Shown: positions 34,301 through 47,015, counted from the first letter of the stretch. The stretch is 64,000 nt of DNA from Trichoplusia ni (GCF_003590095.1 NC_039479.1:7564001-7628000); one strand, 5' to 3'. The notes: generated by a model from the sequence alone, not told the origin. Numbers and translations: made by a program.

Positions 34301-36139
34301 ATGATGAGCCGCAGTCGGCCACAAGGTCGCTCTGCCCACACCGTCCACGTAGTGACCGCCTTACACCTATCTACACACCGTATTAGCCTCGGAAACACGT
34401 TAAATTTATTATTAGCTAGCCGCAACCGCTTACACGCGACCATACAGCTAATATCCCATTCCTGTTTGTTTTATATCAGTCTCAAAGATGAAAATTGTTA
34501 ATTCACGTGTAATTACAAACCTAATTAATAATTCATTAAGCTCTACATATGAAATAACATTTTTGCTATGTATTCAACATTCACTAATTAGTAATTAATC
34601 ATAAATGACGCGAGTACTTAGTACAGATTAATTCGCTTAACATTTTGTACCGAAAATAAACAGAGCGTTACGTAGAAGCATACAATGGCGGCTAATATTA
34701 GCATATCAATCAAAATTTCATAAAATAAGGTGAATTAAATGCGTGTCCCGCTAATGGGTGGCGGAATGTTGTGACGGGCGACCTTGGGTGTCGGCCCCAG
34801 TGTGGGCTATAGGCATTCGTCACGTTATCTCCATGGCTAAGCTTTCATAGCAGTTGAGTTATGTAAGGCTAACGCGAGATGTCACGCAGGCACGCACACG
34901 CGCCGAACAACTATTTTCAGCGGGCTAATGTGGCCAGATGGCTGGCTTTCTGCGGGATTGTTTTTACTCAAATTATACAAGTTAACCAGACTGCTAAATG
35001 TTTCACGTTTCGTATCATATCTCAATGTACCAAATTATGTGCAGGGGAATAGTTAGTACCAAGTTTATGTCGTTAGTTAATAAATTAGAGTACGAAATGC
35101 GGTAATTACTGACACACAGCGCGCTGCGCGGTGACTAATTTTGATGCTCGTGGCTAAAATTAGACGCTGGAAAATTTGGATTCTCTCTTATGAACGAGTA
35201 AAGATTTCAAAATCGTTTATAAATTATTGCATCCAATACAAAAGTAACTTTTAAAGTTGGTCACACTATTTACTATCTTCATGATTCAAATTTTTCACAT
35301 TTTCGTTAAACAGGTCTTTAGGACAAGGAGTCATGGTTTGATGTAAACAAGTTTATTGTAATCGAAACTCATTAGCAAATGGCTTAGTATTTTAGGTTTC
35401 TGCATTGTTTTCCACAATTTTTAACTTGAATCTTACTTACGTACTTTTTAATATAGATTTCAATATCGTTCTGTTCTGACCCAAATTATGTTTTTCAAAG
35501 CACTTTCGCGGAATCAATCTGAAGTATGGAAAACTCGAATTTTCTGTTTGATCTTACCGATGCGTAGAATTTGTTTACGGAAATTAAACTTTATATTAAT
35601 TTCACTAGACAACATTTTTCAATACCACACATTCAACAGAACTTTTTAAAACGTTGGGTTGCCAATGTAATAGAATATGTTTCACAGTAACAGTCAGTAA
35701 CTGCAGTAAATTGCGAATACCTATTCCAATAAAGTTTTTAATTGAAATTCAAAACATCTTTATTATTTCTCAGTTTTCCTTTGAACTGTTCTGTGCTATT
35801 TCAAATCAAAACATGAAGTGAGCGAGTTCAGATCTAAGGTTTTCTTTAACATTGTTTAAAACTCTCTTCAAATACTGTGTTCTTGGAATATTTTCTTATT
35901 CTATACGTAATAGGTGATATTTCTATGCATACTCTACTTTTATAATATAGGTACATCTAAACCGACCGTACGTCAGATCAATTTTGCTTCAGTTTTTACA
36001 CATAGATTTTTCTACACTTAGTATCTTAAATATTTTTTTCTGATGATCTCATGATGCTAGCACCGTTTTTTTACTATGGGACTTACTACAAATCACAGCC
36101 CTTATTATGTTTTTTTACAGACCATTAACTAGCTTTGAC
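31347..36139. other. Long stretch without a recognisable gene
   Basis: Reverse pieces of the CCGGCCAAG family lie at 32815-32960 (GTTTGTCTGTCTATCACCAC, CATGAACTGTGACAGCCAG) and 33700-33766 (AACTCGCACTTAACTGGTTT). The 34740-34940 segment is CpG-rich with no open frame and would fit a conserved regulatory block. Short frames at 34052-34234 and 34301-34501 show no domain. Confidence 0.4.
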
Positions 36140-36270
36140 TGAACGGATAGCCGAGTGGTTGAGGTCATCACAAACAGGGCAAGGATCCAGTCTGGGTGTC
36201 TGTGTGCATGTGGGTTAAATGTTTGTCAAACCGCCCGCAACACAAGGATAAGACTTCTTAATGTGGAAGA
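36140..36270 (+). mobile_element. tRNA-derived SINE, GAGTGGTTGAGGTC family
   Basis: A perfect Pol III A box (TAGCCGAGTGG, 36148-36158) is followed by TTGAGGTCATCAC. The B-box segment is lost, and the 3' part (AACCGCCCGCAACACAAGGA) matches the other copies. Confidence 0.6.
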
Positions 36271-37561
36271 CGTTTAATTTTAACGTCTTTAAAAGACCTG
36301 ACGCTCGCACGAGCTTAGTAGTACTGTCTTTTGAATACATCACAGCATAAAAAAAATGTTGAATAATTGACCTTAACTGAAGATATCCCGGACGCGAAAC
36401 AATGTAAGTATGTGTTCGAGAATACCTGAGAACAAAAGACTTCCGAGGATGTCGAGATCCTTAAATATATTTCTTTCAAGAGCTTTGAAATACCCACCAA
36501 CTCTTTGCCTTTCGGTTTTATCAACTCTATAGTATATATTTTATGTTTGTCGTGAGGTTAATATCTGTCAAGCGTGTTACAATCTTTTTGGTATCGGTTT
36601 ACGGTCTAGCCGGATGCAGCTGAGTACCTACAAGCGTTTTTATATACAGTAAATTAGAATAAAGAATGTCGGCATGGCCTTAAAATTTATTTTTGAGAAA
36701 TCGATATCGCTGTAAATTCAATAGCTTTGTTATCCTTAGATAAACCTCTTTGATAAAACATTTTGGGAAAAATCTTCAACTTACTTAAAATTGCGATTTC
36801 TTATAATGAAACGTGGGCTTTATAAAAGGGTGACCTATTGATCAAAGTTTTGGGTCTGCAATCAGACAGGCTGATATGATGTTGATGGAACTTGCATTGA
36901 CGACTACAAATTGGTAAATTAGTGTTACTATTTTTGCAAGACTAGGAAATCATCATGGACATCCCGCCTTATTAGGAAACGAAGCCGGCATCAGACACTT
37001 TCTTACTAAAATTGAATAGACCGTGCTCTTTGGTGCACACATTGCAAATCATTATGATTGTTATGGTAAGAAATTTAATCCAGGTGCCACAAAAATTCAA
37101 GTCAAATGCACAACGACACTCAGACTCAGGACAAGCATTCGTGAATATAAAAAACGGTAGTCCGTAGATTAAACCCCCGATACGTAGCGCAGCATGTATA
37201 ATGTCCAATCCAATTGACCGCGATGGTTACTTTATATAATAGGCGACGTATCGATAAGCCTTATAACATTAAATGATGGCTAAAATTAATTTGTGTAAGG
37301 CTGACGTCAGCCTACCCCCGTGTTTTAATTATAAACACACGGACGATGAAACGTGTCACTGTCATCCGCTCGTAATTTCATCAATTTCCTGATAATATGT
37401 ACCGACGTCAAAACCCCGCCCTAGTCAATTTGAGCTATTTTAAAATCTGGAGTGGTGATAGTCAAAATTAAAAAAATATTTTCATGTGGTATTTTGTTGC
37501 TTCTGTAAAAGTCGATATTCAAAATAAAGTTTACCCCTAGCATTCAAGTTATATGCGAAAA
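36271..37561. other. Non-coding stretch with a palindromic CRE
   Basis: No gene identified. GGCTGACGTCAGCC (37299-37312) is a perfect 14-bp palindrome around TGACGTCA, and the flanking 37200-37400 is relatively GC-rich. The 69- and 78-residue frames here show no family signature. Confidence 0.4.
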
Positions 37562-37682
37562 ATACCCAGATTCAGAACAAGTCTTCGTGTATTACACAAA
37601 TGCTTCTCTTCTGCGGGGATCGAACGCGGCACGTCGCGCACACTGGATTTGGCGTGGTGACCTCAACCATATGGCTATTCGT
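37562..37682 (-). mobile_element. tRNA-derived SINE, reverse copy of GTTGAGGTC family
   Basis: The complement reads AATAGCCATATGGTTGAGGT, then GCGACGTGCCGCGTTCGATC with an intact B box (GTTCGATCC). It ends near CTTGTTCTGAATCTGGG. The small plus-strand frame over it is not a gene. Confidence 0.6.
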
Positions 37683-38317
37683 TTTGTTGTATTAATAATT
37701 TCAAAACTATTTCCCAAAATCATTAATTCGGAAGTCAATTCAATTAATTTTACACCGCAAAATAACTTTTTCGACTAAAATGAATAGAATTAGACTAGCG
37801 TGATGCGGTTTGAGCACAGTTTTCATACACTCGGCGATATTCAAATAAACTTTTAACCAACTTTTGCCGTAACTCGTTCCTTTGAACGTAATACTTCATA
37901 TATGAATGTGTTATCGTTTCAAATACGTGGAGTTCATTATCATTTTTTGATGTTATTATGCAAAACAATGCACCAATTTTGACTTTGTTTAAGACAGACA
38001 GTTTGATGTGAGATGGTAAGCATGTTTTTATTTCAGAAGAAATATGTTCTTTTATATAGTTACTTAAAGTTAAGGTTATATGTCCGGTGTAGGATTTGCT
38101 TTCAAAGTAACCGATACATTATTTTCAAGCTATTTCAAAACACATCTTTGTTTACTCAAAAAAATAAAATAAGACGCATTATTATATATTTTTTTTTATC
38201 TTACGCACTAAGTAGAATAATACATTTCATACCAATATAATAGTTTATGTATAATCAGGATAATACACATGATAATATTATGAATTTTATTTCAAGGCTC
38301 ACCTACTTCTTGTTATC
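37683..38317. other. Non-coding stretch
   Basis: AT-rich with no gene recognised. Confidence 0.4.
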
Positions 38318-38415
38318 TCTGCATCACGATTTGGTTGGCTGGTAGAGAATGCCTCAGGCTTTAAGTCCGCACATTGCATGTATAAAAAGTGTAAATAAAT
38401 TTCTGTTGAAATAAG
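38318..38415 (+). repeat. Non-LTR retrotransposon 3' tail fragment
   Basis: GGCTGGTAGAGAATGCCTCA, a GGCTTTAAGTCCGC block and GTGTAAATAAATTTC form a familiar moth LINE tail. The same family is found in reverse with poly(A) at 42354-42450. Confidence 0.5.
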
Positions 38416-39839
38416 CTGTGCCTATGTACTATGTGTTCTATCTTTCTTCTTTTCTGTACTCTGTGTGTGTATCTGTGTACATGAACTATTAAATAAAATA
38501 AATAAATAAATGTGCTACATAGCTTAACAATTCCAAAAAATATTGATTCAACCATCAAGTTAATTATTAAAATGTGTTCGGTTTTTATTACTTTTGCTCT
38601 TTAAAACCCTTTTTTTTTACCTGGCATGGGTTTTACCGATACATAGCATCCACAAAACATGAGTGGCTGTGCGGGCGTCGTGATGAATGCCCAACATAAA
38701 GGAATGGTCGGTAAAAATCGTGTTCACAGGAAATTTGAAAGGACTTTAACTACTAGAGTGACTTGGCGAGAAAGCGAATGTGCTGACCTTGTTTCACTTA
38801 AACAGGTCAATTATAAACATTGCTTCCTAGGCGCCTTATCCAAATTAATTTAGCACAAATAAATATTCATTAAGGATTTGTTTGCGCAATTCAAATTGAT
38901 AGTCTTTTAAGAAGTTTTAAGTGTTCTCGCGTTAGTTTGAGAGATTGAATTATTTTGAATGCGAATGAGTGACAGTGGTGTGGTTGAATATTTAATTGTT
39001 TATCTTATTTTTATTTTTAACGTTTTATAGCATCGTTTTTTTTCGTACTGATATTATATTTGTAGTTTTGTGAATAAATGAATACCATTAAATATGCAGA
39101 TGCCTCTTAATTCGTAAAGATCGTTCTGATACATATATTTGCATTTAACGTAAACTTCTTCAGTATTTATTGCTTTAAGATTTTCGTAAAGGTTTCATTT
39201 TATCTGTAGTTTTATTGAGAGCATTTCCATTAGCGTTGCGACATATTCAACTCGTTACATACATATGTAGGTTACATTCGGTAGTTAGTCGGTTTCCCTC
39301 GCATCTCTGTTTACTTATCAAACCGAATCTGAATTCATGAATATGAAGCAACCGCTGTCGATATACAGGTACTCGCTACAGATAATATTATTACACAGAA
39401 AATATAACTTATATATTATAACGATAGTAATATATTTTGTTTTACAATTTTCATTAACATTAATTGAAATATATTTTCGAAATTCAATTCAATTAATAAC
39501 ACCATAAAATACACTCTGTTTACACATAAATATCGATTTACGACTCCTTACCACGTTTATTTGGTTACAATATCTCATAAAGATAACTAGTACAGAGATA
39601 GTTCTATGACAAAACTGCAGGGCGATCCAGTCTGACTACAGATGGTCATATTATGGAAATTGTGTCTCAACGTAGAGATAAGTGAAGGTTACATGTAAAT
39701 TATACAGCGACCGCCGCTGAATAACTATTGCATATCGAGGTCTCCGAAGATCCGATAAACGCGAACGTCGAAGTGTAAAACAAGAGAAAGACGTTCCATT
39801 CAAATGAAACACATCAGTGTCATATTTCATTAGTGCGCG
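38416..39839. other. Non-coding stretch upstream of the CpG island
   Basis: No gene seen. An (AATA)n-type run occurs near 38491-38510. GC content rises steadily after about 39680 toward the putative promoter. Confidence 0.4.
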
Positions 39840-40055
39840 CGTTCACGAGACCGGCATATGAATTCGCGGAAGCGAGATACAAACGGCGGCAAACGTCGGA
39901 GGCGGCAACCCTCGGGTCCGGCTCGAGGCTGGCAACACCGGTACTCCCGTCCTAGTAGGGTGTTTATTCTGCCGCGTATATCGACCGGCGGGCGGTCCCG
40001 CGGGCGCGCGCCGCCCGGCTCAGTCGCCTCCGCCGCGCGCTCCGACCCGCTCGTC
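39840..40055 (+). promoter_or_regulatory. CpG-rich island with initiator and DPE-like element
   Basis: This is the most GC- and CpG-rich part of the window, surrounded by AT-rich DNA. An initiator match TCAGTC (40020-40025, A+1 at 40022) is followed at +28 to +33 by GCTCGT (40049-40054), 5 of 6 to the DPE consensus RGWYVT and at the exact required spacing. There is no TATA box. CACGTG and CAGCTG E-boxes lie just downstream (40065-40076). It looks like a TATA-less promoter of the kind used by developmental genes. The 70-residue Arg/Pro-rich frame at 39858-40070 is explained by composition. Confidence 0.45.
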
Positions 40056-40243
40056 TTCTACACCACGTGACAGCTGCCGACAACAACCCGCTGGGTTACA
40101 AACACTAATAAACTGTCACAACTCATACCACTAGTTGGTGACCCCATCCCGCCGCGGACGTTCAATGTGATCGAACATACTAATACCTTGTGTCATGTGA
40201 GAGTGCTGCAAAGCTTGCAAATCTTCAGGCGGCTGTCTAAACG
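40022..40243 (+). other. Putative non-coding first exon (5' leader) ending at a splice donor
   Basis: From the initiator at 40022 the sequence runs 222 bases to ACG|GTAAGAC, a strong donor (GT at 40244-40245). The only ATGs are two ATG-TGA minimal frames (40165-40170 and 40195-40200), so the exon would be leader only. Coding would start beyond the donor, possibly outside the window. No splice partner can be proven. Confidence 0.4.
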
Positions 40244-42353
40244 GTAAGACGTTACTTTTATTTGAATAATGATAGCTAACTTTTATCGAAGGTCAACGCT
40301 CGTAGACATATTATATTTGTGTGGAGCTCGTGAGGCCGTAAAGGTAGTAAACATGCTACGTTTTCATCTTTGATAAGAGGTTACGATAACAACGATTAAA
40401 TTTCCTTATAATATTTGTCATAAAGTGTTCAAACAAAAGACAGTTCTGTAAAACAAGTCCACATGTCAATAAAATATCTTTGTTTTCACTATAATCAAAC
40501 GTTTTACATTGTTTAGAAATAGCGTTTCTTGTGCGGCGTTACAATAACCGTCTACGGAGTTGTATGGCTCTACGGCGTAGCAACTTCGTAGTAGGTTGTA
40601 GCAATTACTGTCATATTGCCCGTTTTATTTATGCCTGCGGGAGATTGTGAGGTTCCGTTCAATTGGGTGTAAAGCCTTTGTTTATATTTCACTAAAGGTC
40701 TACAAAGCAAACGTCAAAGTTTCTTTGTAAATCAACACTTGATGTTTATAAAGACCTTCGGGACAAACGAAAATGTTTTATTGAGTAAACATGATAGTGA
40801 AACTAAAACATAATTAATGCGGATTCAATCAAAACAATAATAGAGTAAATATTATATCGCGGTTGGGCTATTCAACAATTTACTGATACAACACTTTCAT
40901 TGTAATTAAATATCCAAATGTAATACAAATAACTCGTAAACATAATTTTGTACGACTCCCAATTTATTGAATAACTTTACATTTAAAAATACAATAAATT
41001 TAAGCTATGACTTAAATTATTTCAGCAATTCGATATCGTATTCACTTTATGCAAGTATTAAACCCTCCTTAGTTATTACAAGAAATATTGAACAGTATCG
41101 AGGAGAATAGAAAGGTCACTTTAATAAAATACATTGAAACATCGATTAATTCATGTTCAATTCAATACTGAGTACATTCAATTGGAATCGATTTCCTTTT
41201 TATATGATTTGTAATAAGCCAATTATGGAAAGTATACCTACAATTTCTTGGAACACTTTATTTTATTGAAATTAATTTATTTTCACATTTATTGATCACG
41301 ACTTTGGATGACCAAGGACTTGCAATTGATTACAGGGCTTAATATAATATTTGGCAAATAATTTTCCATTTTTTTTTAGTTTTCCTGGCAGTTTTTATCG
41401 GGAATGCTAGTCTAGTTTCAAACTCTACTGTATTTTACAAATAAAGATCATTTAAATAAATGAAAAAATAATTAAAAGGATCGCTTCATTACAACATTAT
41501 GATGTTTCTTAGACGATATGCTTTAGAGTCATTCTATTGTTTACTAGGTTGAAACTATTTATTTAAAATACTTCACTTAAATTATGTAGAGTCACCAAAA
41601 AGTTTTTTAAATCTTTTACATTGTCTTTTGAGCTTTATAGCTAAAATAGATAAATAGTCCATTCATTAATTGCATATTTTACTAAAATTATTTAATTATT
41701 TTAAGACACAAAGGCATGCACATCTTCGTGAGACTAGGAATGTGTTCTAAGTAAATTACATCATGATTGATAATTATCAAAACGATGTTAAAAATAAACA
41801 TTACGTGATATAATTAATACTTGTTCCGTTTTTATGAACAGTTTATTTGTAGTTCGGTGATAACCTCATAATCGTAATGATTAATTTAGTTTTTGGCAAA
41901 GCTGATAACACTCATGTCATTACTATAAGTCACTATAAGAACATTCTCTTTCAATTAATAGCTGACCCGTGCCCATTTTTTGAGCATTTTTATCGCACGT
42001 TACCGTACATAAATAATGTGAATTTCTATGAGTCAAATCATATTCAAAATCAGTAGAGCAAACCCGATACACACTCTCTAACTTTCATATAAGATTTCAA
42101 GCTTTTAATTTTAAGTATTTTTTTAATCAGTTTAATTTGATTTATAAAAAAAATAAGTATATGGATAGAACTTGCCAGAAACATAAAAATATTAGCACTC
42201 TTTATATATGGCTTGCAAAAGAATAAGCAGACATTATTATATTATGATTATTTCTAGCGATTGATTCTGAGAAAAAAAAAAATTAATTTTAATTTGTAGG
42301 TATTGTATTAAAAAACTCAATAAAATTAAATCACTTTCAAGACGTATATACAC
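40244..42353. other. Probable intronic or intergenic stretch
   Basis: AT-rich, with no exon seen. A CTACGGAGTTG / CAACTTCGTAG inverted pair lies at about 40553-40592, and a head fragment of the CTAGCTGACCC family near 41960. Confidence 0.4.
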
Positions 42354-42450
42354 TTTTTTTTTTTTTTTTTTATTTAGACACCTTATTCATGAACGATGCA
42401 CCATGGCGGGCTTAATGCCAGAGGCATTCTCTACCAAAGGGTGAATGAGG
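42354..42450 (-). repeat. Non-LTR retrotransposon 3' end with poly(A), reverse
   Basis: The plus strand shows about 18 T (42354-42371), then TATTTAGACACCTTATTCAT, and the complement of TTGGTAGAGAATGCCTCTGG. On the minus strand this is the 3' tail of a LINE ending in poly(A). It is 5' truncated to about 100 bases. Confidence 0.65.
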
Positions 42451-43942
42451 ATTTTGAGGATGTTTAAAAGAAATGGTCACCCATAAAATTGATGACCGCA
42501 GCAACCGCTACTTAACACCAATTTTTTTTATAAAAATCTGCAATCAAATTGTAATAAATGAGGTACTAAAAGTACCTTAACATTTGATTCGTTAGCTATC
42601 GAAGGCAGACCTTTTGATGCAGAGGTAACAAAAAGTAGGTGTATAAAAACAAACTCAACATACGCTTTTGGTAAAATTCACTAAATTATCCAAATAATTT
42701 ATACATCTTGTTAATTATATAATATATAATAAACTTATTTGTAAAAAAAAACATTAAATGACTAACGATAATTTACTTAAGAAGAATAAAAGTCTACTAG
42801 TAATCAAGAATTATTGAACAAGCCTTTCAATTCATTAATTCGATTTCAAAAGCCCAAACAAAACTAAGAGGAGAATCTTAAAGAACTAGCTGAGTACAAA
42901 AACAACAAAATGGCACGTTCTAATTAATAGTTCGCTAAGTACTTAAGTATTGTGAATTATTTTTTTATTTAGTATTTTTATTACAAGCCCATGTGATCCC
43001 ACAGCTGGGCAAAGACCTCGATGAAAGGAAAGAAAGGAAAGAGAAGCCTTCCTTTTTAGTTTTCCTAGGGCAAGAGTTTTCTAAGTCCTTTATGTAGGAG
43101 TCGACCTCATCTACCTACGCCTGGGTCTAAATGGTCTTTTATGGTCTTTGGCCCATTATGAACTAAAGTTAAGATAAATTACCAAAAGGTTTCCCTTCTG
43201 ATAGCTAGAAAGATGTTTTTATACAAATAGGTAAGGTATTCATATCGCCGCTATAAAAAAAAAATACAACTAAAAATCGGATTTGGGCAACGGTTTGTAG
43301 GGTCATAATTTTTTTGGGTGAACATTTCCTTTAAACATTAATTTATTATTCTATACCCTTTTTATACAAAATACTCAGAGTCTCGAGTATGACTGCAGCT
43401 TGGCCAGGTTTTTCAAAACTGTATTGAAAACCTGAATATGAAACCGAGCGAGCATTGGTGAAATATTCATCGTCTGAAGGAATAACTCAAGCACAGATTT
43501 GATAGCATTGTGCATGCAAATCTCACATTACAATAAACTAATCTAAACTGTGCATCTTAAAGTTTATTTTTCTTTTCACTTTAATAGCATTCTAGAGCTC
43601 TGCAATTTGAAATTATGTTCGAAGTTATGCGACAAAAATAATACACTATTTGTATGCTCCAAGGTTTTAAAGACAATTGTGGAGTTAATTGATGGCTGTT
43701 TTCGTTTCTTACTTAAATATTAATAAAGAAGTTGTTAGCCGTGATTTTAAGTTTAAAATAACTTAGTTAACAAAACTTTTTATTCAAACTCTTTTTTTTT
43801 AACAGATGAACTCACATTTTACATCCTTTTTTAACATTTCGTTTGTACATTGAACTATGCATAAAACGTATTGAACTTGATAGTGCCTATTTCACATATT
43901 CAAAATAAACAGGTACGTACTTGGTGACAATTTATAAATTAA
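42451..43942. other. Non-coding stretch
   Basis: No gene. CCCACAGCTGGGCAAAGACC at about 42999-43018 is a fragment of a common moth LINE block, followed by a (GGAAA)n-like run (43028-43045). Confidence 0.4.
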
Positions 43943-44192
43943 CTAGATGTTGCCCGCGACTTCGTCCCCGTGGGTAGAAGATATAAGTTATGATTAATGC
44001 CTGCCCTGCTTTTTTCACATTTTCCATTGTATCTTCGCTCCTATTAGTCGCAGCGTGATGGTTTATAGCCTAAAGCCTTCCTCGATGAATGGTCTATTCA
44101 ACACAAAAATATTTTTTCAATTTGGACCAGTAGTTCCTGAGATTAGCGCGTTCAAACAAACAAACTCTTCAGCTTTATATATTAGTATAGAT
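43943..44192 (+). repeat. CTAGCTGTTGCCCGCGAC family, copy 5
   Basis: Head CTAGATGTTGCCCGCGACTT, body and tail as in the other copies, ending TATATTAGTATAGAT. Its head matches the short reverse fragment at 7226. Confidence 0.65.
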
Positions 44193-46283
44193 ATGTATTT
44201 CGGTTATGCTTCTTACATTTCCAGTACAACTTTAACAACTTGTTTTAAACAAAGAAAAAAGAACACGCATAGGTAAAGTCGGTCGTAAAGTCGTAACAAC
44301 ATTTAAATATGCACTGACGGTACTTGTACCAGTATCGGAACCCCAACCATTAGCTGGGGATACCTCAATCAATTGTGGGGCCTGTACCTTGACCGACAGA
44401 CTGTAGAGTGCGGTGTGTTCCGCCTATTATTTATTCACACGCGTCACACCCACCCAAGTCTCACCCCGGCTTTTCTTAAACAATTTAGTTTTCGGTCAAC
44501 ACGAAGCCCGCCTCGAATTAGTCAAGGTCGACTCCGGAACTAAATTCGAAGTTATTTTTAATACAACACAATTAAAGCAATCTTGTTTTTCTTCTTTAAT
44601 TAAAATTTATTATTTATGCGCCTTTTCGAAAGAGGTTGTTTTGGACAATGAGACGGAGTGTTTGTTTATTTATGGGGGGCGATAAATAATGATGTCCAGT
44701 GCAGCCGCTCTGCGACCTTCGTCGTGACTCCGGCTGCATTAATCATGCGAACACAGAAACATTTCAGCTTTTATTTAATTAAAAAGCTAACGAACTGACT
44801 TTTCCGTAATTGTACGCTTTAGAAATTTTTATTACCTATGTTTTTTTCATCTCTAATTTTGTTTGAGTCGTAGCAATACATTATAGGTTATGCGAAACAA
44901 AAATTCAGCATTGAGCTAAATTTTATATTTAATCAATCGGAAATAAGTAGGTTTCAATGATTTTTCAAATAAAAACATTTTCTATGTTTCAAAGTGCAAA
45001 GGTTCATATTTGTTCAAGAGTTTGATATTGCTTTTTTTAATAAAGACTCAAACAATTTGGAAAAAATACAATAAGCTTAATGTAAATTGGAGTAATCACC
45101 CAGTTAGCGACCAGAGTGAAATCCATTTACTAAATCTGTTTATTTTAGCGAAAAATGATGAAGAAATATTGCTTATAACCCTAATTCATTCAAGCCGGTG
45201 TTACAACAAATATCCCTTATTTTTATATATAAAAAGAAACGGCACGAAACCAAACTAGCGAACAGAAATAAATAACCCAGTCAAGGAACCAAAAAGTTTT
45301 ATTAAGCAAGCAGAGAAGTTTGAACCGTAGATTGTGGCAATAAATAGCATTTTTGAATAGCACACAAGAACTTGCTATAGCTGTGTGAATATTATTGAAA
45401 CGTTTTGTTCACAAATTTCTTTTTAATGCCTTATAATGTTTGCTTGGCTACCTTCACATACTATTTCGAATTTGGAACAGAGACTCATAGATCCTTGCGT
45501 AACGTGCATACAAAAATGTATTTTATAAACTAAAATTTCGGTTCAAATTGATACAAAATTGCTTGATTCGAAATTTTGAAAAGTCTGAAGTCGTTTATTG
45601 CATCTTCGGTTTGACAACATGGATTATTCGGGAGATTTGGGTCGTTAAGTTAAATTGATGGCATTAGTCAAAGCGACTTACAAACTTAGTTCAAGGATGT
45701 GACGAAAGAGGTTGGATGTTGAAACATTTCTATCGGAATTAATGTAAACAGTAAGAGTAATTGAAGATTGTTTGTGTTTCTTGCCTTTTGAGAATGTTAC
45801 GACAAAGTTAAAGATCAAGCAATATTATTTTTCTCCATAATTCCTATGGTCCATCAAAATTGCCTACATAAAAAAATGTAAGTAAATACTTTGGACCTAG
45901 ACGGTCTGTTTATAGAAAGTTTTCCAGCATAAATTCGAGCCTTTCAAATAATTTAATTTTGAAGTAGGTTTTTATAGTAAGCAATCGGTCGCTCCATGTA
46001 AAATAAAGTATTTAGTTGAATTCGTCAAAAGCCAAATACGTATCTTAAGAAGAAATGTTAATGAGGGAAAAGAGGCCTCAACAATAACACTTTTCATAAA
46101 TCTTTGGCTCCAAAATGGAACTATAGAACGAAACTAAGTGTACGTGTTATCGGCGTCGTTAGCTGTCGATCGATAAATTTAACTGATGCTACTGCACGAA
46201 TTAGCGCAAGTGTCAAATTCCAGACTATCCACTCAATGGTACGAGTACTACTATAGGACTCGATTCTGACAAGATTATTTCAA
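44193..46283. other. Non-coding stretch with a GC-rich block
   Basis: 44290-44760 is richer in GC than its surroundings. An open frame (44413-44685) includes GQHEARLELVKVDSGTKFEV, but I found no homology I can name and no clear splice sites. It could be a conserved regulatory segment or a small exon. The rest is AT-rich. Confidence 0.3.
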
Positions 46284-46395
46284 TAGACTTATACCAGCCC
46301 AACGCTGGGCACAGGTCTGCTCTTATAAAGTGAAGGTATGATGCATTTGATCACCACGCTAGCTCACTGCGGATCGGCGATTTCAGATTCTTCCA
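46284..46395 (+). repeat. LINE-like fragment (CCAACGCTGGGCACAGG block)
   Basis: CAGCCCAACGCTGGGCACAG followed by CACGCTAGCTCACTGCGGAT resembles a familiar dispersed moth repeat. A related piece is at about 59679-59712 (CAGCTGGCCATAGGCCTATT). Confidence 0.4.
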
Positions 46396-46410
46396 TCACT
46401 TTTTGACAGT

Positions 46411-46588
46411 CATCATCGGCCTAGCCTTTTCCCAACTATGTTGGGGTCGGCTTCCAGTCTAACCGGTTTCAGCTGAGTACCAGTGTTTTACAAGGAGCGA
46501 CTGCCTATTTGGTCACCCATCTACGGACCAACCGCGTCAAACCTAGCTTAACCTGTGATCGGCTATATGCGGTTATAGCTTAGCCACG
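46411..46588 (+). repeat. AACTATGTTGGGGTCGG family, internally deleted copy
   Basis: Starts CATCATCGGCCTAGCCTTTT, then jumps from GAGCGACTGCCTATTTGG straight to CACCCATCTACGGACCAACC. About 150 bases present at 5063 are missing. Confidence 0.65.
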
Positions 46589-47015
46589 AGCTAGACAGTG
46601 TTCTCCCATATTAATAATGAAATTAAATAAAAAAGCACAATACCACCACAAACCTACCACGACATTTCAAGTATGACAGTACAGAAATCAATTCTATTGT
46701 TTCTAACGTATGTATCAAGTGACCTTAAAATGTTCTGAGCATAGCTACCATACAGACTCGCGTGTCAGTCACGGCGTGTAACACAGACACAATAACACGT
46801 GAGTGTCACGCACTTCGGATAACCGACGTCGTTTGTCAAATAACGTGGACGCTTAATGAGGGGAACAAGGGTGAAGTTATAGAAATACTTCACTTCTTTG
46901 TAGTCTATAAGTAGACATGATTAATGCTTCTTTGTTCTTTAATACTTTTTCGTCTTTACTTTAATTTTAGTAGTAACTATAATTTTGATAGTAACTATCG
47001 TGAGAATTATTCATT

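Noticed and set aside
39858..40070. 70-residue Arg/Pro/Gly-rich frame in the CpG island
   Set aside because: Explained by GC-rich composition. It spans the proposed transcription start and has no domain.
44055..44276. 73-residue frame, and similar frames at 19312 and 29567
   Set aside because: All are the same piece of the CTAGCTGTTGCCCGCGAC repeat family read in one frame.
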